This document shows, piece by piece, positions 42,348 to 50,831 of a stretch of 52,057 bases of DNA. Both the position numbers and the translations under genes were made by a program. The notes beneath the pieces were generated by a model that searched no databases, had not been told where the DNA came from, and saw only the letters and a list, made by a program, of their open reading frames with translations. Each line of letters starts with the position of its first letter. Positions within the stretch are counted from its first letter, which is position 1. Origin of the DNA: Candidatus Gastranaerophilales bacterium (GTDB lineage Bacteria > Cyanobacteriota > Vampirovibrionia > Gastranaerophilales > Gastranaerophilaceae); NCBI GenBank assembly GCA_944324245.1, contig CALUVO010000005.1, positions 1 to 52,057 of the forward strand, read 5' to 3'.

Positions 42348-43922
42348 ATGACAAAATTTTACTTAACAACAGCAATTGATTATGTAAACGGAGCTCCACA
42401 TATCGGACACGCTTATGAAAAAATACAAACAGATGTGCTTGCAAGACACTTCCGCCAGAGATACGATGATGTCTATTTCCTGACCGGTACTGATGAACAC
42501 GGTATAAAAATTCAAAAAACATCCGCAGCTAAAGGCATTACACCAAAAGAAATGTGCGATGAAAACGCAAATAAATTTAAAGAATGCTGGGCAGGTCTTG
42601 ATATTTGCTACAACCAGTTTATAAGAACAACAGATGAACAGCACGAACAGATTGTTCAAAAAATATTTAAAAAACTTCAGGATAACGGTGATATTTACAA
42701 ACATTCTTATACAGGGCTTTACTGCTCGGGGTGTGAATCTTTCTTGAATCCCCGTGATTTGACAGAAGACGGCTTGTGTCCCGATCACCTTAAAAAGCCG
42801 GAAGAAGTCAAGGAAGAAAACTACTTTTTTAGACTCTCAAAATATAAAGACAGACTGATTGAACATATAAAATCACATCCTGAATTTATTCAACCTTCAT
42901 TTAGAGCGAATGAAGTATTAAATCAGCTTGAAAATATAGAGGATATTTCGGTTTCCCGTTCAAAAGACTCCGTAAGCTGGGGTATACCTGTCCCCGATGA
43001 TGACAGCCAGACTATTTATGTTTGGATTGATGCACTTTCAAACTATATTACGGCACTCGGTTATGACCCTGTAAATCCTTCTGAAAAATTTAAAAAATAC
43101 TGGCCGGCTGATGTTCAGGTGATAGGAAAAGATATCTTAAAATTCCATGCAATATACTGGCCTGCATTTTTGATGTCGCTTGATTTACCTCTGCCTAAGA
43201 CTATATTTGCTCACGGCTGGATTACAATAGACGAAACAAAGATGAGTAAATCTTTAGGCAATGTTATTGCGCCAAAAGATGTGCTGGAGCATTTTGAGCT
43301 TACTCATCCTGACGCATTCAGATACTTTATGATGACAGCTGCGCCTGCCGGTCGTGACGGAAATTATTCCGACAATGACTTTAAAGAAAAGGTAAACGCT
43401 GATCTTGCAAACAATATAGGAAATCTGCTGAACAGAACTCTTAATATGCAGGTTAAATACTTTGACGGCGAAATAAAACCTGAATTTATTACCCCAGCTG
43501 ACAATGAAATAGCAAAAGCTGCTGTATCTGCAGTTCAGTCGGTAAAAGCTCATTTTGACAAATTTGAAGTAGCTGAAGCAGCACAGGAAATAGTTAATTT
43601 TTCAAACACAGTGAACAAATACGTAAATGATACAGCCCCATGGGGTCTTGCAAAAGAGGGCAAAATGGATGAATGCGCAAAAGTGTTGTACAACGTGCTT
43701 GAATCAATGAGATTTATTGCCACAATGCTTGCTCCTTATTGTCCTAACATTGCAAAAGATGTATATGCGCAGTTGAATCTTAATACTGACCCATCTGATA
43801 TTAAACTGGACTCACTCAAGTGGGCGCAAATACCTGCAGGCAAGATAACAGAAAAAGAAAAAATCAAACCGGTTTTTTTAAGAGTTGATTCTGAAATTGC
43901 GGGCGCAGCAAAGAAAGGATAA
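42348..43922 (+). CDS. metG: Methionyl-tRNA synthetase
   Basis: A 524-residue class I synthetase charging tRNA-Met. The HIGH motif appears as APHIGHAYE (residues about 12-20). The connective peptide has the zinc knuckle CSGCESFL, of the shorter one-knuckle type. WGIPVPDD and VWIDALSNYITALGY form the Met pocket, and KMSKSLGN is the KMSKS loop. The anticodon-binding helical domain follows. It lacks the C-terminal tRNA-binding (EMAP-like) domain of longer MetRS proteins. GTGGGA precedes the ATG. A strong terminator follows. Confidence 0.96.
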   Translation: MTKFYLTTAIDYVNGAPHIGHAYEKIQTDVLARHFRQRYDDVYFLTGTDEHGIKIQKTSAAKGITPKEMCDENANKFKECWAGLDICYNQFIRTTDEQHEQIVQKIFKKLQDNGDIYKHSYTGLYCSGCESFLNPRDLTEDGLCPDHLKKPEEVKEENYFFRLSKYKDRLIEHIKSHPEFIQPSFRANEVLNQLENIEDISVSRSKDSVSWGIPVPDDDSQTIYVWIDALSNYITALGYDPVNPSEKFKKYWPADVQVIGKDILKFHAIYWPAFLMSLDLPLPKTIFAHGWITIDETKMSKSLGNVIAPKDVLEHFELTHPDAFRYFMMTAAPAGRDGNYSDNDFKEKVNADLANNIGNLLNRTLNMQVKYFDGEIKPEFITPADNEIAKAAVSAVQSVKAHFDKFEVAEAAQEIVNFSNTVNKYVNDTAPWGLAKEGKMDECAKVLYNVLESMRFIATMLAPYCPNIAKDVYAQLNLNTDPSDIKLDSLKWAQIPAGKITEKEKIKPVFLRVDSEIAGAAKKG

Positions 43923-43960
43923 CAACAAAAAAGGAACTTAATAGTTCCTTTTTTGTTGTT
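43921..43960. terminator. Bidirectional terminator after metG
   Basis: Perfect 18-bp stem AACAACAAAAAAGGAACT / AGTTCCTTTTTTGTTGTT with a TAAT loop, between metG and the convergent secreted-protein gene. It ends three bases before that gene's stop. Confidence 0.95.
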
Positions 43961-43963
43961 TTG

Positions 43964-44353
43964 TTAATTAAAATCGCTATATATAGAATCAAGTTTTTTC
44001 ATATATATATTTGGTTCAGAACCACTACAGTGTTTACCAAGCAATTGTTTGTATTCATAATTGAGTTCGACTTCACATTTTGTTGTACCAAAATTATGAA
44101 CGACCTTTTTAACCGGAAAACACCTGCCGCTTTTATAGGCTTCTTTAGCTTTTTTATTTAGCAGTAAACATTCTTTATACTGCAAATTTTTATATTTATT
44201 GCAATCTATATCAGAAGATTCTGTATCATAAACTCGTGAGTAAATAATTCCTCCTAATTTAATATTAGGGCAGTAATACTTTTTACACTGTGCATCTGAA
44301 GAAAATAAAACAAAAATAAATAGTAGTATCAATAAATTTAGCAATATTTTCAT
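43964..44353 (-). CDS. Secreted Cys-rich hypothetical protein
   Basis: A 129-residue protein with a strong signal peptide (LLNLLILLFIFVLFSSDAQC). The mature part has six further Cys (YCPN, DCNK, ECLLL, RCFP, KCEV, HCSG), so disulfides in the periplasm are likely. If the Cys at the signal end were a lipobox Cys it could be a lipoprotein, but DAQC fits that poorly. TAGGAG lies before the ATG. No family recognised. It is divergent from prfB. Confidence 0.78.
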   Translation of the reverse strand: MKILLNLLILLFIFVLFSSDAQCKKYYCPNIKLGGIIYSRVYDTESSDIDCNKYKNLQYKECLLLNKKAKEAYKSGRCFPVKKVVHNFGTTKCEVELNYEYKQLLGKHCSGSEPNIYMKKLDSIYSDFN

Positions 44354-44414
44354 ACAAAACTCCTATATAACATTAAAATATAAATATAGCATATTTGTGA
44401 TAAAATTTAAAATT

Positions 44415-45522
44415 ATGATAGACATAGAACAAAAACAAAAGTTAGAAGAATTGGCTTTGAAAGTAAACAAAGCAAAGGAGTGTCTTTGACCTTGCAAAAA
44501 TAGAAGCAAGAGCAAAAGATATTGATTTAAGACTGCAAAGCGAAGATATCTGGTCAGACCCTCAGGCTGCAGCAAAACTATCTCAAGAACTAACTGAATG
44601 TAAAAATAATATTGAAAAAGCAAAAAATTGGGATAAACAAATTGATGATTGTAATGTCCTGATAGAGCTCTATAATGAAACAGAAGATGAATCTCTGTGG
44701 GAAGAACTCCAAAGCACTCTTGATTCACTTGAAAAAGAGATGAATGAGTGGGAAGTTCAAATGACTTTGTCTGGTGAGTATGATTCTTATGATGCAATTT
44801 TGACTGTTAATGCAGGAGCGGGTGGTACAGATGCTCAGGACTGGGCGCAGATGTTACTTAGAATGTACACACGCTGGGCAGAACAAAAAGGCTGGAAAGT
44901 AGAGCTTTTAGACAAATCAGACGGAGACGAAGCAGGTATTAAATCAGCGACAATAAAAGTTACCGGTAAATACGCCTTTGGACTGGCTAAAGCGGAAAGA
45001 GGCGTCCATAGACTTGTCAGAATTTCTCCATTCAATGCAAACGGAAAACGCCAGACAAGTTTTGCATCACTGGAAGTAAGTCCTGTTATAGAAGATTTTG
45101 AAAAAGTTATAACGATTCCTCCGGAAGACATAGAAGTCGACACAATGCGCTCCGGCGGAGCAGGCGGTCAAAATGTAAATAAAGTAGAAACTGCAGTCCG
45201 TATATTACACAAGCCGACAGGTATTGTTGTAAAATGCCAGCAGCAGCGTTCTCAGCTTCAGAATAAAGAAACAGCAATGCAAATGCTAGCAGCAAAATTA
45301 CTTGCAATAAAACAGGCTGAACACGACAAAAAGCTGGCAGAATTAAAAGGCGAGAATTTTGATATAAATTTTGGTTCACAAATACGTTCTTATGTTTTTC
45401 ACCCGTACAAAATGGTAAAAGACCACAGAACCGGCTATGAGGTCGGAAATGTTGACTCTGTTATGGACGGGGACATAGATGGATTTATTGAAGCTTATTT
45501 AAAACAAAATATTAACGTCTGA
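44415..45522 (+). CDS. prfB: Peptide chain release factor 2 (programmed +1 frameshift)
   Basis: RF2, 368 residues when the 24 codons before the in-frame TGA at 44487-44489 are joined by a +1 shift to the long frame beginning at 44488. It has the stop-codon-reading tripeptide SPF ([10 protein letters not shown]), specific for UGA and UAA, and the GGQ motif in [16 protein letters not shown] that triggers peptide release. The frameshift makes synthesis rise when RF2 is scarce. No Shine-Dalgarno precedes the ATG, and a TAAAAT box lies 8 nt upstream. It shows that UGA is a true stop in this organism. Confidence 0.96.
44475..44490 (+). other. prfB programmed frameshift site
   Basis: AAGGAG-TGT-CTT-TGA-C. 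The internal Shine-Dalgarno AAGGAG (44475-44480), three bases before CTT-TGA, and the C after the stop are the canonical elements of the RF2 autoregulatory +1 shift. Confidence 0.96.
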
Positions 45523-45754
45523 ATCTTTCATAAATTATATCCGGAGAATAATATCCGGGTTTATTACCAAGAGTTATCTGCGACATTGCAAGAGAACGCA
45601 TAGCATTTGCATAGTCTTTGCTTACAGGCTCAAACCGCGGTAATGATACTGCAGGATTCTTTTCTATTAAATTGTTTGCAGTCTCCTCAAGCCGATTGCT
45701 TACCACCTTTTTAGGTGAAGTAAGCCCCTGAGGGATTGAATGCATATTTTCCAT
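45512..45754 (-). CDS. Small hypothetical protein
   Basis: An 80-residue protein ([27 protein letters not shown]), basic, without membrane segment or known domain. It overlaps the convergent prfB 3' end by 11 bases. Codon use looks normal and the frame is well bounded, but the ATG has no clear Shine-Dalgarno, so the start is uncertain. Confidence 0.6.
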   Translation of the reverse strand: MENMHSIPQGLTSPKKVVSNRLEETANNLIEKNPAVSLPRFEPVSKDYANAMRSLAMSQITLGNKPGYYSPDIIYERFRR

Positions 45755-45849
45755 TTTTCACACACTAAGAAATTACTACCTATGTTTATATAAAAACATT
45801 TTTGCTTTAATAATTGCCTTAAAATTCTAAACCCGTTACAATTGTAAAT

Positions 45850-46809
45850 ATGTTCAATACTATGCCGATACAGATAGAATACTTACTGATGTTGCAGAAT
45901 TTCAGGGAACTGACTAACGGAGTTTTTGATAATTTTTTTCTTTCCGTTACATGGCTTGGTGAAGTATTGATACCTGTATTTGTAATGGCTGTTATTTACT
46001 GGGGAATAAATAAAAAAGCCGGCACATTTATATTTTTTACGTTCGGGCTTACTCTTTACGCAAATGTATTTTTAAAAATGACGGCATGCATAAAACGCCC
46101 CTGGTTTATTGACTCAAGAATAACCCCTATAGACAGCGCACTGCCGGCTGCAGACGGATATTCATTCCCGAGCGGACATACGGCAGGAGCAATGGCTGTA
46201 TGGGGCAGTATTGCATACAAATGGTGGAATAACCGGATAATCAGATATTTAATGATAACTATTGTTTTACTTGTTGCCTTTTCAAGAAATTATATAGGTG
46301 TGCATACGCCGCAGGATGTACTTGTATCAATAATTGCCGGTATTGCTTTGATATTTATAACAGCAAAATTAACGGATTGGATTGATACAGGCAAAAAACG
46401 TGATATATTTTTTTATTTGACAATGATTGTTCTTACAATAATTCTCTATTTGTATTTACATATAAAATGTAATATACAGATGCAAAGTTTCAATCCTCTT
46501 GCAGATTGCATAAACCCCGTCGAAATGAAACACGGCGTTTATTATAAAATCGGTTTTATGCTGGGAATTTTTACGGGATGGATTTTAGAGAGAAGATTGG
46601 TAAATTTTTCAATTATAAATAACTTAAAAAAGAAAATTATATTAATTTCTGCAGGTTTAATATTTTTGTACACTATTTGCGCATTTTGCACAAAGATTTT
46701 ATTGTTGATTTTACCTGACCGTTTTGCTTATTCTATAACTGAATTTTTAATACCGTTTTATATTATATTTTTGTATCCGGTTGTTATAAAAATATTTGCA
46801 AGTCGTTGA
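45850..46809 (+). CDS. PAP2-superfamily membrane phosphatase
   Basis: A 319-residue integral membrane protein with about eight helices. The three phosphatase motifs are present: KMTACIKRPW (C1), FPSGHTAG (C2) and SRNYIGVHTPQD (C3, with catalytic His and Asp). Such enzymes remove phosphate from lipid phosphates, for example undecaprenyl pyrophosphate or phosphatidate. It is longer at the C-terminus than minimal PAP2 enzymes. The promoter TTGCCT-N17-TACAAT ends 7 nt before the ATG and there is no Shine-Dalgarno, so a leaderless mRNA is likely. The 3' end overlaps the next gene by 26 bases. Confidence 0.92.
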   Translation: MFNTMPIQIEYLLMLQNFRELTNGVFDNFFLSVTWLGEVLIPVFVMAVIYWGINKKAGTFIFFTFGLTLYANVFLKMTACIKRPWFIDSRITPIDSALPAADGYSFPSGHTAGAMAVWGSIAYKWWNNRIIRYLMITIVLLVAFSRNYIGVHTPQDVLVSIIAGIALIFITAKLTDWIDTGKKRDIFFYLTMIVLTIILYLYLHIKCNIQMQSFNPLADCINPVEMKHGVYYKIGFMLGIFTGWILERRLVNFSIINNLKKKIILISAGLIFLYTICAFCTKILLLILPDRFAYSITEFLIPFYIIFLYPVVIKIFASR

Positions 46810-47659
46810 TATAGTTTTTTATTTCAATGCCTGCTGATTCAAGTTTCCTGTAATCATCAGATATAGTAAAAGCAGAGTTTGAAGATATTAATATAACGTT
46901 TGTTATATCTATCACCCTTTTATCAATATCAAAAAATGATTTGTAATACACCCTGTCTGATTCATTGCCTTTGAACACTGCCAAATGTTTAAAATAAGAT
47001 TTGTAAGTCTGAATAACAGAACGGAAAAATATATTGTTCTCATTTTTTAAATCCGCACTTGAGCACAGATTCGATACAAACAGTCCTTTATTTGAAAGAG
47101 ATTTATTTATAAGTTTAAAATACTCATCACTCAAAAAACGGTCGTCAATTCCGTCATCAGATGCAACATCGACAACTATCAAATCGTATTTTTTTGTATT
47201 TCCTCTTAAAAACACAATGCCGTCTTGCAGATAAAAATTGGTTCTGTCGGATTTTCTGAAATCAAAGTACTCTTCCGCTATATCAAAGATATTTTCTTCT
47301 ATATCAACAACATCTATACAATCAATGTGGTCAAAAATTTTTTCCCAATCATTGACAATTTTTCCTGTACCAAAGCCGATTAAAAGAATATTTTTGATGT
47401 CAGGGTTAATAAGATAAGGAATTACGAAATAGTTGATATAAGGCAGATTGCCTTTGTATACCGGTGTATCTATAAACCCTGCCTGATAGGTGTCTTTGTA
47501 ATGCAAAAAACGTCCGATTTCATTTTCGACAACTTTTATATTATGAAAATCAGACTGCTTTTCATAAAGAACTCTGTCGTTAAACTCCTTGTTGTTTAGT
47601 ATTTCAAGCAGTTTTTCATCAGGTTCATGTATAGCAAGGTATTCGGGTATTATTATCAT
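46784..47659 (-). CDS. Spermidine-synthase-like aminopropyl/methyltransferase-fold protein
   Basis: A 291-residue protein. The Rossmann core has ILLIGFGTGKIVNDWEK, CIDVVDIEENIFDIAEEYF, FYLQDGIVFLRGNTKKYDLIVVDVASDDG and FLSDEYFKLINKSLSNKGLFVSNL, the layout of spermidine synthase and its relatives. The usual GGGDG is GFGTG and the catalytic Asp set is partly different, so polyamine synthesis is not assured. I use the ATG at 47659; the TTG at 47680 lies within the promoter of the divergent ksgA. A TACAAT box ends 7 nt before this ATG. Confidence 0.8.
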   Translation of the reverse strand: MIIIPEYLAIHEPDEKLLEILNNKEFNDRVLYEKQSDFHNIKVVENEIGRFLHYKDTYQAGFIDTPVYKGNLPYINYFVIPYLINPDIKNILLIGFGTGKIVNDWEKIFDHIDCIDVVDIEENIFDIAEEYFDFRKSDRTNFYLQDGIVFLRGNTKKYDLIVVDVASDDGIDDRFLSDEYFKLINKSLSNKGLFVSNLCSSADLKNENNIFFRSVIQTYKSYFKHLAVFKGNESDRVYYKSFFDIDKRVIDITNVILISSNSAFTISDDYRKLESAGIEIKNYINDLQIFL

Positions 47660-47683
47660 ATTTTTTATTGTATCATACAACTT

Positions 47684-48523
47684 ATGAGCGACTATTTTTT
47701 AAGAGCAAAATTATTTAAAACAAAAAAACGCCTCGGTCAGAACTTTCTTGTTGATGACAGCGTAATAGAAAGAATACTTGAGGAAGTATCAATAGATGAT
47801 ACCATTCTGGAAATAGGTCCTGGAGCCGGATTTGTTACGGAAAACATTGTAAAAAAAGCAAAAAGAGTTTATGCAGTAGAAATTGATGAAGATGCAATTG
47901 AAGCCCTGCTGCACATTAGAATGCAAAATTTTCATCTTATACACAATGATATTTTAAAAACGCAGTTAAAAGATTTTGAAGATACTAAATTTAAAGTAAT
48001 AGCAAATATACCGTATTACATAACAAGCCCTATTCTTGCTCATTTACTCGGTGAAATTGATGATTTAAACAATGAAAACAGAAATCATATATCGGAAATA
48101 ATACTTATGGTGCAGTGGGAAGTAGCACAAAGACTAATTGCAGATGAAAATTCACCCTCAAAACAGTACGGCTTATTGTCTATTCTGACTCAATTTAATG
48201 CTGATGTTGAACTGATTCAAAAAGTAGGCAGAAGGTCTTTCTACCCTGCACCAAAAGTAGATTCTGCCCTCGTTAGAATAACCATAAACAAAGATCCGAA
48301 AGTAAAAGTCAGCGATTATACTTTTTTAAGAAGAGTTATTAAAGCCTGCTTTGCAACAAGACGGAAAAATCTTAAGAATTCTTTGATTAATGCGGGGTTT
48401 AATAAAGAGTCAGTGTCCGAAACACTTCAAAAACTTAACCTGAACGAAAATGTCAGAGGCGAAACTCTATCAATAGATGAATTTGCACAACTGTCAGAGG
48501 AGTTGAAAAAGAATAATGCTTAA
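47684..48523 (+). CDS. rsmA: 16S rRNA dimethyladenosine transferase
   Basis: A 279-residue KsgA/RsmA enzyme that dimethylates two adjacent adenines near the 3' end of 16S rRNA. RLGQNFLVDDSVIERILEE is the family start, ILEIGPGAGFVTENI the SAM site, VYAVEIDEDAI the acidic loop, and VIANIPYYITSPIL the NIPY catalytic motif. The ATG at 47684 begins SDYFLRAKLFKTKK; the longer frame to 47627 would run through the divergent gene's promoter. No Shine-Dalgarno; a TATCAT box ends 7 nt upstream. It overlaps ispE by 8 bases. Confidence 0.95.
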   Translation: MSDYFLRAKLFKTKKRLGQNFLVDDSVIERILEEVSIDDTILEIGPGAGFVTENIVKKAKRVYAVEIDEDAIEALLHIRMQNFHLIHNDILKTQLKDFEDTKFKVIANIPYYITSPILAHLLGEIDDLNNENRNHISEIILMVQWEVAQRLIADENSPSKQYGLLSILTQFNADVELIQKVGRRSFYPAPKVDSALVRITINKDPKVKVSDYTFLRRVIKACFATRRKNLKNSLINAGFNKESVSETLQKLNLNENVRGETLSIDEFAQLSEELKKNNA

Positions 48524-49361
48524 GATAAAAGTGGCTGCGCCTGCTAAAATAAATTTGACACTTGAAGTCCTAAATAAGAGAGACGATGGTTTTCATAATA
48601 TTAAAAGCGTTATGCAGGCAATAAGCCTTTATGATTATCTTTCATTTACTATAGAAGATGCGGCGGAAACCAAAATAATCTTGACGGGCAACAGCGATAA
48701 GATTCCTTATGACAACAAAAACCTTGTATATAAGGCTGTAGAAAAATTTTTAGAAAAAGCACAAATAAAAAACAAGAAGATTGAAGTTTATATAGAAAAG
48801 AATATTCCTGTCGAAGCAGGTCTTGCCGGAGGCAGTACAGACGCAGCAGCAGCATTTTTTGCTTTAAATAAACTGTTTAATTTTGTACTCAGTAACAATG
48901 AAATACAAGAATTGTGCGCGTCATTGGGCTCTGACTTAAATTTCTGTTTGCAGGGAGGAACAGCATTGTGTACGGGCAGAGGTGAGAATATAAAAAAAAT
49001 AAATACACCTGATTTGGATATTACACTTATAAAACCATCAAAATTCGGTATTTCAGCTAAAGAAGCATATACAAAATTTTCAAAGTTACCTGAAATATTA
49101 AAAAAAATACCTGATAATACGGAAAAAATTGCAGAAAAATTTGACAGCAGCCTATTATACAACAGTCTAGAACAGGCCGTTATAAATGACTATGATGAAC
49201 TGAAAGAAATAAAGAAAATGCTGCCGGAAGCTGTTATGTCAGGCTCAGGTCCCACCTTTTTTATTACGGAATCAAAATGCCACATACCCTTTGATAACAG
49301 CAGATTTATCGTTATAGGGGGACTAAAATTCTTAACAGACGGTATAAAAGAAGTTTGTTAA
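48516..49361 (+). CDS. ispE: 4-diphosphocytidyl-2-C-methyl-D-erythritol kinase
   Basis: A 281-residue GHMP kinase of the MEP isoprenoid pathway. APAKINLTLEVLNKRDDGFHNIKSVMQ is the N-terminal signature, VEAGLAGGSTDAAAAFFALN the ATP-binding glycine loop, and MSGSGPTFF the third motif. Usual length. The pairing and overlap with rsmA is common in bacteria and implies coupled translation. Confidence 0.96.
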   Translation: MLKIKVAAPAKINLTLEVLNKRDDGFHNIKSVMQAISLYDYLSFTIEDAAETKIILTGNSDKIPYDNKNLVYKAVEKFLEKAQIKNKKIEVYIEKNIPVEAGLAGGSTDAAAAFFALNKLFNFVLSNNEIQELCASLGSDLNFCLQGGTALCTGRGENIKKINTPDLDITLIKPSKFGISAKEAYTKFSKLPEILKKIPDNTEKIAEKFDSSLLYNSLEQAVINDYDELKEIKKMLPEAVMSGSGPTFFITESKCHIPFDNSRFIVIGGLKFLTDGIKEVC

Positions 49362-49463
49362 TTATTGTTAAAATATTATTTAAAAATATAAAGTTTTAGA
49401 AAATATGACCGATATATCTCATGTAAAGCTGATAGGGATAAGTAAGCCGAAAAGGAGATTTAT

Positions 49464-49769
49464 ATGCAGGTAAACAGATTAAGTTTTGGATTACAAGAAG
49501 AATTACAAAGAGCATCAAATTTTAATACAGCAAGAAGCGAAACTCTTTTTGATTCAGAAAATTATCCCCAAAATGAAGAAGGAAATGTAGATTTTTCTGA
49601 TATTAATATAGAAGATTTGAATATTAGCGATGCACAAATTCAATCTTTACTAGGCTCATTTACTGATGAGATAACAAAATTTTTCGGTGTGCAGCCTCAA
49701 CAGCCTCAACAACAGCCTCAGCAAAATGAACAAGTAAGGGCTCAGGCTGGTGGTAATTTTCTTGCATAA
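49464..49769 (+). CDS. Small acidic protein with N-terminal F-G motif and Gln/Pro tail
   Basis: A 101-residue protein. It starts MQVNRLSFGLQEELQ, with the F-G motif within the first nine residues. The middle is acidic (NVDFSDINIEDLNISDAQIQSLLGSF), and a flexible tail of PQQ repeats follows near residues 76-88. No known domain. AAAAGGAG before the ATG and a strong terminator after it show it is a real gene. Its tag plus short length make it a simple test case for the motif. Confidence 0.78.
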   Translation: MQVNRLSFGLQEELQRASNFNTARSETLFDSENYPQNEEGNVDFSDINIEDLNISDAQIQSLLGSFTDEITKFFGVQPQQPQQQPQQNEQVRAQAGGNFLA

Positions 49770-49818
49770 ATAATAAAAAGCCCCTCTTTTAATTCTAAAA
49801 GAAGGGCTTTTTATTATT
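49769..49818. terminator. Bidirectional terminator
   Basis: AATAATAAAAAGCCC..TCTTTTA / TAAAAGA..GGGCTTTTTATTATT stem, between the convergent small-protein gene and the HEAT-like gene. Confidence 0.93.
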
Positions 49819-49825
49819 TTAAATT

Positions 49826-50188
49826 TTACATTGAATATGTAATCAATGCTTTTACTGAACGAGCAGTGTCTTTAACTTCTTGTTTTTCAGCACTGTTCAT
49901 TGTTTCTTCCAAAATCTTCAAAACTTCTGTTTTATCGTTTAGTGAAAGAATTTCATTTATAGAACTCATTGCTACTCTTGCACTCAGGTCATTTATGCCT
50001 TTACCTGCAGAAGAAATAACGATTTTTAATGACTCCGGACAATTCTTTCTGATAAGTGCCTGAGCTGTTTTTTCTCTTATTTCATCAATTTCGGAATTTG
50101 TCCCGATTTCTTCCAAAACTTCGATTGATTTTGGATCTTCGTGTCTGCCAAGGGCTTCAATTATATTATCAATTCTGTTTGTTTTCAT
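49826..50188 (-). CDS. HEAT-repeat-like protein
   Basis: A 120-residue all-helical protein. Helix pairs IDNIIEALGRHEDPKSIEVLEEIG, EIREKTAQALIRKNCPESLKIVISSAG, LSARVAMSSINEILSLNDKTEVLKILEETM and QEVKDTARSVKALI follow the HEAT pattern with a conserved Ala/Arg and Asp. It is a likely protein-interaction scaffold. It follows the tagged gene at 50197 by 8 bp on the same strand and is presumably its partner. Confidence 0.75.
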   Translation of the reverse strand: MKTNRIDNIIEALGRHEDPKSIEVLEEIGTNSEIDEIREKTAQALIRKNCPESLKIVISSAGKGINDLSARVAMSSINEILSLNDKTEVLKILEETMNSAEKQEVKDTARSVKALITYSM

Positions 50189-50196
50189 ACTTTCAC

Positions 50197-50688
50197 CTAC
50201 GCTTTCAGACTTTCTTTGTATGCAGCATGTTCTATGGCTAGCATTGTATGAAGGTCATCAACCGGTCGTTTCAGCAAATTATTTACACTGTAAGTGTTAT
50301 CAAATTTGGAAGAAATTGACTCCATCAAACCTTTAAAATCAAGAGAAATTTCTGTATTTTTAGCTTTTTCCCAGGAATTTGCAAGATTATCTTTAATCTG
50401 TCTGCCAAAAGAGATAATAGAGTTTATTCTTGAACGGAAAGCTTCATTAAATGAATTCATACCACCGACAAAAGCACTCGCTACCATTTTTGATTTGTTT
50501 GTTAATTTAGTAAATGAATCAAACGGATTTGATGAGTTTGTTGTTTCTTTTGCTTTTGTAGATTCAAATACATCTGATGTTAATACATTGCCTTTAAAGT
50601 TGATTCCAAACGGGTTGGAATGTACTTCCTGTCTTTCTTCTTTAGACATAGGCTTAAAAATTGAAAAATTTGTTTGAGAGATTTTCAT
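50197..50688 (-). CDS. Hypothetical protein with N-terminal INFKG motif
   Basis: A 163-residue soluble protein. After a charged start it has NPFGINFKGNVLTSD (about 25-39), containing both FG and FKG. A Ser/Thr/Asn-rich linker follows, then helices (ASAFVGGMNSFNEAFRSRINSIISFGRQIKDNL; DDLHTMLAIEHAAYKES). LDFKGLMES near residue 117 is a second FKG. No family recognised. GGAAGG lies before the ATG. First gene of a two-gene operon with the HEAT-like protein. Confidence 0.75.
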   Translation of the reverse strand: MKISQTNFSIFKPMSKEERQEVHSNPFGINFKGNVLTSDVFESTKAKETTNSSNPFDSFTKLTNKSKMVASAFVGGMNSFNEAFRSRINSIISFGRQIKDNLANSWEKAKNTEISLDFKGLMESISSKFDNTYSVNNLLKRPVDDLHTMLAIEHAAYKESLKA

Positions 50689-50831
50689 TTTAATTTCGCC
50701 TTCCTTATTTAACTAGATACTCATAATTTATTATATTTAGAATACTTATCTAAAGTATCATTATATGAAATGCGAATAATCATCTTTTTGGAGGATTTAT
50801 TGTGGTTTTAACTACAACTTTAGTATAAATT

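Noticed and set aside
47627-47683. N-terminal extension of RsmA starting at 47627
   Set aside because: It uses a non-ATG start inside the divergent gene and its promoter, and known RsmA proteins begin close to the RLGQNFL motif.
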